From the NCBI GenBank assembly GCA_964520885.1, contig CAZFQD010000100.1:1-8193 (forward strand): a stretch of DNA of 8,193 nucleotides, read 5' to 3'. Position 1 is the first letter of the stretch. Each line of letters starts with the position of its first letter. Both the position numbers and the translations under genes were made by a program. Of the stretch, positions 5,690 to 8,193 are shown in pieces. The notes under the pieces are model-generated. The model was given only the letters and a program-made list of their open reading frames with translations, was not told the origin of the DNA and ran no database searches. This stretch comes from CAZFQD01 sp964520885 (GTDB lineage Bacteria > Bacillota > Clostridia > Oscillospirales > SIG519).

Positions 5690-6742
5690 ATGCTTTTTCA
5701 TACTATTTCACTTAAAAATGGTAATTGTGATATTTGTTTAGAAAACGATAATTTGAATTTTGTAGGAAAAGTTGCAAGAGAAAAAGTTGTTGGAAATAAT
5801 GCTATAATAATTTCAGATAGTAATGTTTCGCCATTATATAGTGAACAAGTTAAAATTTCGCTTGAAGCAAATGGATTTAATACTTCAATTGCAATAATAG
5901 AAGCAGGGGAAAAAAGCAAAACAGTGTTTACTGTAAATAATTTATATGTTAAAGTTAATAAAGCGAATATTACAAGGTCGGATATCATCATTGCATTAGG
6001 TGGAGGAGTAGTTGGAGATATTGTAGGATATGTTGCATCTTCATACTTACGAGGTGTTCCTTATATTCAAGTTCCATCTTCTTTGTTAGCAATGGTAGAT
6101 AGTTCTATAGGTGGAAAAACTGGAGTTGACCTTCCTTTTGGCAAAAATTTAGTTGGTGCATTTTATCAGCCTAAAGCAATTATTACAGATGTTTCTTTAC
6201 TAAAAACATTACCAGAAAAGTATTACATAGATGGTTTGGCGGAAGTAATTAAATATGGCTGTATTAGTGATAAAACAATATTTACAGCATTAGAAGACTA
6301 TAATGAAAAAGATGTTTTACAAGATATTATTAAAAAAAGTATATTAATTAAAAGCGGAGTTGTTCAAAGGGATGAATTTGATTTGGGAGAAAGAATGCTT
6401 TTGAATTTTGGACATACTTTTGGTCATAGTATTGAGAAATGTCAAAAATTTGTTGGTTTATCTCACGGGAAGGCAATTTCTATAGGTATGGTAATAGCAT
6501 CTAAAATAGGCGAAGAACTTGGAATAACAAATATAGGCACAACTAATAGAATAATTAAATTACTTGACAAATTTAATTTGCCAACTTCTATTGATATTCC
6601 AAAAGAAAAACTTTTTGAGGCTATTTGTGCAGATAAAAAAAGGTTAAATAATGTATTAAATTTCATTTTATTAGAAGAAATTGGAACTTCGGTAATACAC
6701 AAGTTATCAATTAATGATTTAAGAAATGTTTATAAGAGGTGA
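5690..6742 (+). CDS. aroB: 3-dehydroquinate synthase
   Basis: Converts DAHP to 3-dehydroquinate using NAD+ and a divalent metal, the second step of the pathway, in the cytoplasm. The 350 residues are the normal length. GGGVVGD (104-110) binds NAD, and VPSSLLAMVDSSIGGKTGVD (128-147) and KNLVGAFYQP (152-161) are family hallmarks. The metal ligands are Glu185 (AEVIKYG), His242 (FGHTFGH) and His259 (SHGKA). The ribosome binding site AAAGGAGT (5675-5682) is 7 nt before the ATG and the gene begins 18 nt after aroF. Its stop codon is part of the aroA ribosome binding site. Dehydroquinate dehydratase, the next enzyme, is absent from the window. Confidence 0.97.
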   Translation: MLFHTISLKNGNCDICLENDNLNFVGKVAREKVVGNNAIIISDSNVSPLYSEQVKISLEANGFNTSIAIIEAGEKSKTVFTVNNLYVKVNKANITRSDIIIALGGGVVGDIVGYVASSYLRGVPYIQVPSSLLAMVDSSIGGKTGVDLPFGKNLVGAFYQPKAIITDVSLLKTLPEKYYIDGLAEVIKYGCISDKTIFTALEDYNEKDVLQDIIKKSILIKSGVVQRDEFDLGERMLLNFGHTFGHSIEKCQKFVGLSHGKAISIGMVIASKIGEELGITNIGTTNRIIKLLDKFNLPTSIDIPKEKLFEAICADKKRLNNVLNFILLEEIGTSVIHKLSINDLRNVYKR

Positions 6743-6749
6743 TAATACA

Positions 6750-8012
6750 ATGTATCTTGTCAAAACAGTAGACAAACCAATTAATGGTGTTTTTGAAGTT
6801 CCAGGATCTAAAAGTATAACAAATCGTGCATTATTACTCGCAAGCATAGCAAATGGGGAAAGCAGATTGTTAAATGTTCTATTTAGCGATGATACCAGGC
6901 ATTTTATTGGTTGTCTGCAATCTCTTGGTTACGAATTGAAAATAGATGAAAATAGTAAAACAGTTTTCATAATTGGAGGGAAACCATTATTAAACGCTAC
7001 TATTAATGTTGGAAGTGCCGGAACTGCCGCAAGATTTTTGACTGCTTTTTTATCTCATTTTCAAGGTGAATATATTATTAATGCTTCTGAACAAATGAAA
7101 GTCCGACCAATGAAACCATTGTTTGATGCTTTAAAAAGTTTGAACACTAAAATTGAGTTTTTAGAAAAAGAAGGGTACTTACCAATTAAAATGATTTGCT
7201 TACCTTTTGAAGGTGGAGAGATTGAATTGTTAGCAGATCAAAGCAGTCAATATTTAAGTGCTTTATTGCTTTCTGGAAATTTATATAGACAATTAAAAAT
7301 CAGACCAAAAGGTAAGGAAGTTGCAAAATCTTACATTGACATTACTTTGAAAATGATAAATAAATTTGGAGGAAGAGCATCATTTGAAGATGGAGAATAT
7401 ATAGTATTAAATTCTGAATACACAGCACAAGAATATATAATAGAACCTGATGTATCTAGTGCCTGTTATTTTTATGCTATGGCCGCTTTGACTGGAGGTA
7501 GTGTAATAGTAAAAAATGTACATTTATCTTCAATGCAAGGTGATATTAAATTTCTTAATATTCTAAAACAGTTGGGCTGTGAAATTATTGAAACCACTCA
7601 AGGTGTGCAAGTTAATGGTAAATCAAAAGGTAAATATAATGGCATTGAAGTAGATATGAATGATTGTTCTGATCAAACTATGACATTAGTTGCTTTGGCT
7701 ATTTTTGCCGAGTCGCCTACATATATTAAAAATATAGATCATTTGCAATTTCAAGAAACTGATAGAATTTCTGCAATACTCACTGAATTAGAACGAATGG
7801 GTATCAAATGTCAACGAACTTCAAATGGGATAATTATTGAGCCGGGGATACCAAAACCCTCTAATATTCAAACTTATGATGATCACCGAATGGCTATGGC
7901 TTTTTCTTTGATCGGTCTAAGAGCCAAAGGTATAAGAATAATTAATCCCGGATGTACGAAGAAAACTTTTGAAAATTATTTTAACATTTTTTCAAAGTTA
8001 GGTATTCTTTAA
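6750..8012 (+). CDS. aroA: EPSP synthase (3-phosphoshikimate 1-carboxyvinyltransferase)
   Basis: Transfers the enolpyruvyl group of phosphoenolpyruvate to shikimate 3-phosphate, giving EPSP, the precursor of chorismate. The 420 residues are a full-length protein. Motifs are PGSKSITNRALL (18-29, with Lys21 and Arg26), NVGSAGTAARF (86-96), SSQYLSALLL (165-174), EPDVSSACYF (232-241), DCSDQTM (305-311; Asp308 is the likely catalytic Asp), QETDRI (335-340, Glu336) and DDHRMAMAFS (377-386). The residue after the Arg of GTAAR is Phe96, where the classical class I motif NAGTAMRP has Pro; in E. coli that Pro influences glyphosate sensitivity, but nothing can be predicted for this enzyme. An in-frame ATG exists at 6726 inside aroB; ATG 6750 is preferred because AAGAGGTGA (6734-6742) is 7 nt upstream. 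Five of 14 Arg codons are CGN, against 1 of 11 in aroF, a weak hint of different origin. No terminator follows before the window end. Confidence 0.96.
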   Translation: MYLVKTVDKPINGVFEVPGSKSITNRALLLASIANGESRLLNVLFSDDTRHFIGCLQSLGYELKIDENSKTVFIIGGKPLLNATINVGSAGTAARFLTAFLSHFQGEYIINASEQMKVRPMKPLFDALKSLNTKIEFLEKEGYLPIKMICLPFEGGEIELLADQSSQYLSALLLSGNLYRQLKIRPKGKEVAKSYIDITLKMINKFGGRASFEDGEYIVLNSEYTAQEYIIEPDVSSACYFYAMAALTGGSVIVKNVHLSSMQGDIKFLNILKQLGCEIIETTQGVQVNGKSKGKYNGIEVDMNDCSDQTMTLVALAIFAESPTYIKNIDHLQFQETDRISAILTELERMGIKCQRTSNGIIIEPGIPKPSNIQTYDDHRMAMAFSLIGLRAKGIRIINPGCTKKTFENYFNIFSKLGIL

Positions 8013-8049
8013 AGAAACATAGAGTTTGTGCTATTTAACCAAGATGGAA

Positions 8050-8160
8050 ATTGCTTCATTAAAATGCAATAATAAACTTAAAATACAAGGTATTGAGGCT
8101 GTCAACAAATCATATCCAAGATTTTTTGAGGAATACAAAATAGGTAATTGCGAAATGTGA
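8050..8160 (+). pseudogene. C-terminal remnant of a second, divergent EPSP synthase gene
   Basis: A frame open from 8023 to the TGA at 8158-8160 contains, from 8050, IASLKC and then IEAVNKSYPRFFEEYKIG. This matches my memory of the end of another EPSP synthase lineage, in which DHRxAM is followed by IAS-x-K-C, then a strand and EAVNKSYPxFFEDY. It aligns with the end of the intact aroA just upstream (CTKKTFENYF against AVNKSYPRFF) but is clearly not a recent copy of it. The DHR motif and everything before it are missing. An ATG exists at 8044 but has no ribosome binding site, and 38 residues could not form an EPSP synthase domain. The likeliest reading is the 3' scar of an older or partly duplicated aroA. 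It could instead be a chance resemblance, though the run of matching positions makes that unlikely. Confidence 0.7.
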
Positions 8161-8193
8161 TAGAAAGCGGTAATTTAGAATAAGAGAAAAGCA

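Noticed and set aside
8005..8016. Palindrome TTCTTTAAAGAA at the aroA stop codon
   Set aside because: It has no loop and no T tract, so it is not a terminator. It is short and A/T-rich, probably chance.

Overview
This 8.2 kb window is AT-rich (A/T at most third codon positions, Arg mostly AGA) and looks like the chromosome of a spore-forming member of the Clostridia. The support is an alpha/beta-type small acid-soluble spore protein, a PdaB-like membrane polysaccharide deacetylase, strong AGGAGG-type ribosome binding sites and a T-box leader. The species cannot be named from the sequence. All supported genes are on the + strand.

Left part (1-1840): A strong terminator hairpin (69-103) closes whatever lies upstream. 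Next come a membrane-anchored NodB-fold deacetylase (151-924), a two-OB-fold SSB-like protein whose ribosome binding site overlaps the deacetylase stop codon (929-1528), a small spore protein gene (1607-1792) and its own terminator (1808-1836). The theme is sporulation, plus a poorly characterised OB-fold protein.

Right part (1868-8012): A near-consensus sigma-A promoter (TTGACA, 17 bp, TATTAT) drives a T-box leader of about 250 nt. The leader has a Stem I kink-turn, an AGAGAG motif, Stem III, a UGGUACC antiterminator bulge and a competing terminator. Below it is a tightly packed aromatic amino acid operon: tyrA (prephenate dehydrogenase with ACT domain), an aroE-aroK fusion, aroF (type I-beta DAHP synthase), aroB and aroA. 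Gaps between genes are only 2 to 19 nt and no internal terminator is seen. Together the enzymes cover DAHP synthesis, dehydroquinate synthase, shikimate dehydrogenase, shikimate kinase, EPSP synthase and prephenate dehydrogenase. Dehydroquinate dehydratase, chorismate synthase and chorismate mutase are not in the window. The best specifier candidate is UAC (Tyr), so tyrosyl-tRNA charging probably gates the whole block.

Right edge (8013-8193): The most unexpected feature is here. The bases after aroA encode a short in-frame piece, at 8050-8160, that closely resembles the C-terminus of a different EPSP synthase lineage. It has no ribosome binding site and no body. It reads as the 3' scar of a second aroA, consistent with the intact aroA having replaced an older one at the same locus.

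Several starts were moved from the longest open frame to the position set by the ribosome binding site. These are GTG 151 for the deacetylase, ATG 929, ATG 2174, TTG 3267 for aroE-aroK, and ATG 6750. Nothing in the window looks like a wholly new system. The points worth following are the aroA remnant, the T-box scope and specifier, the aroE-aroK fusion and the SSB-like gene.
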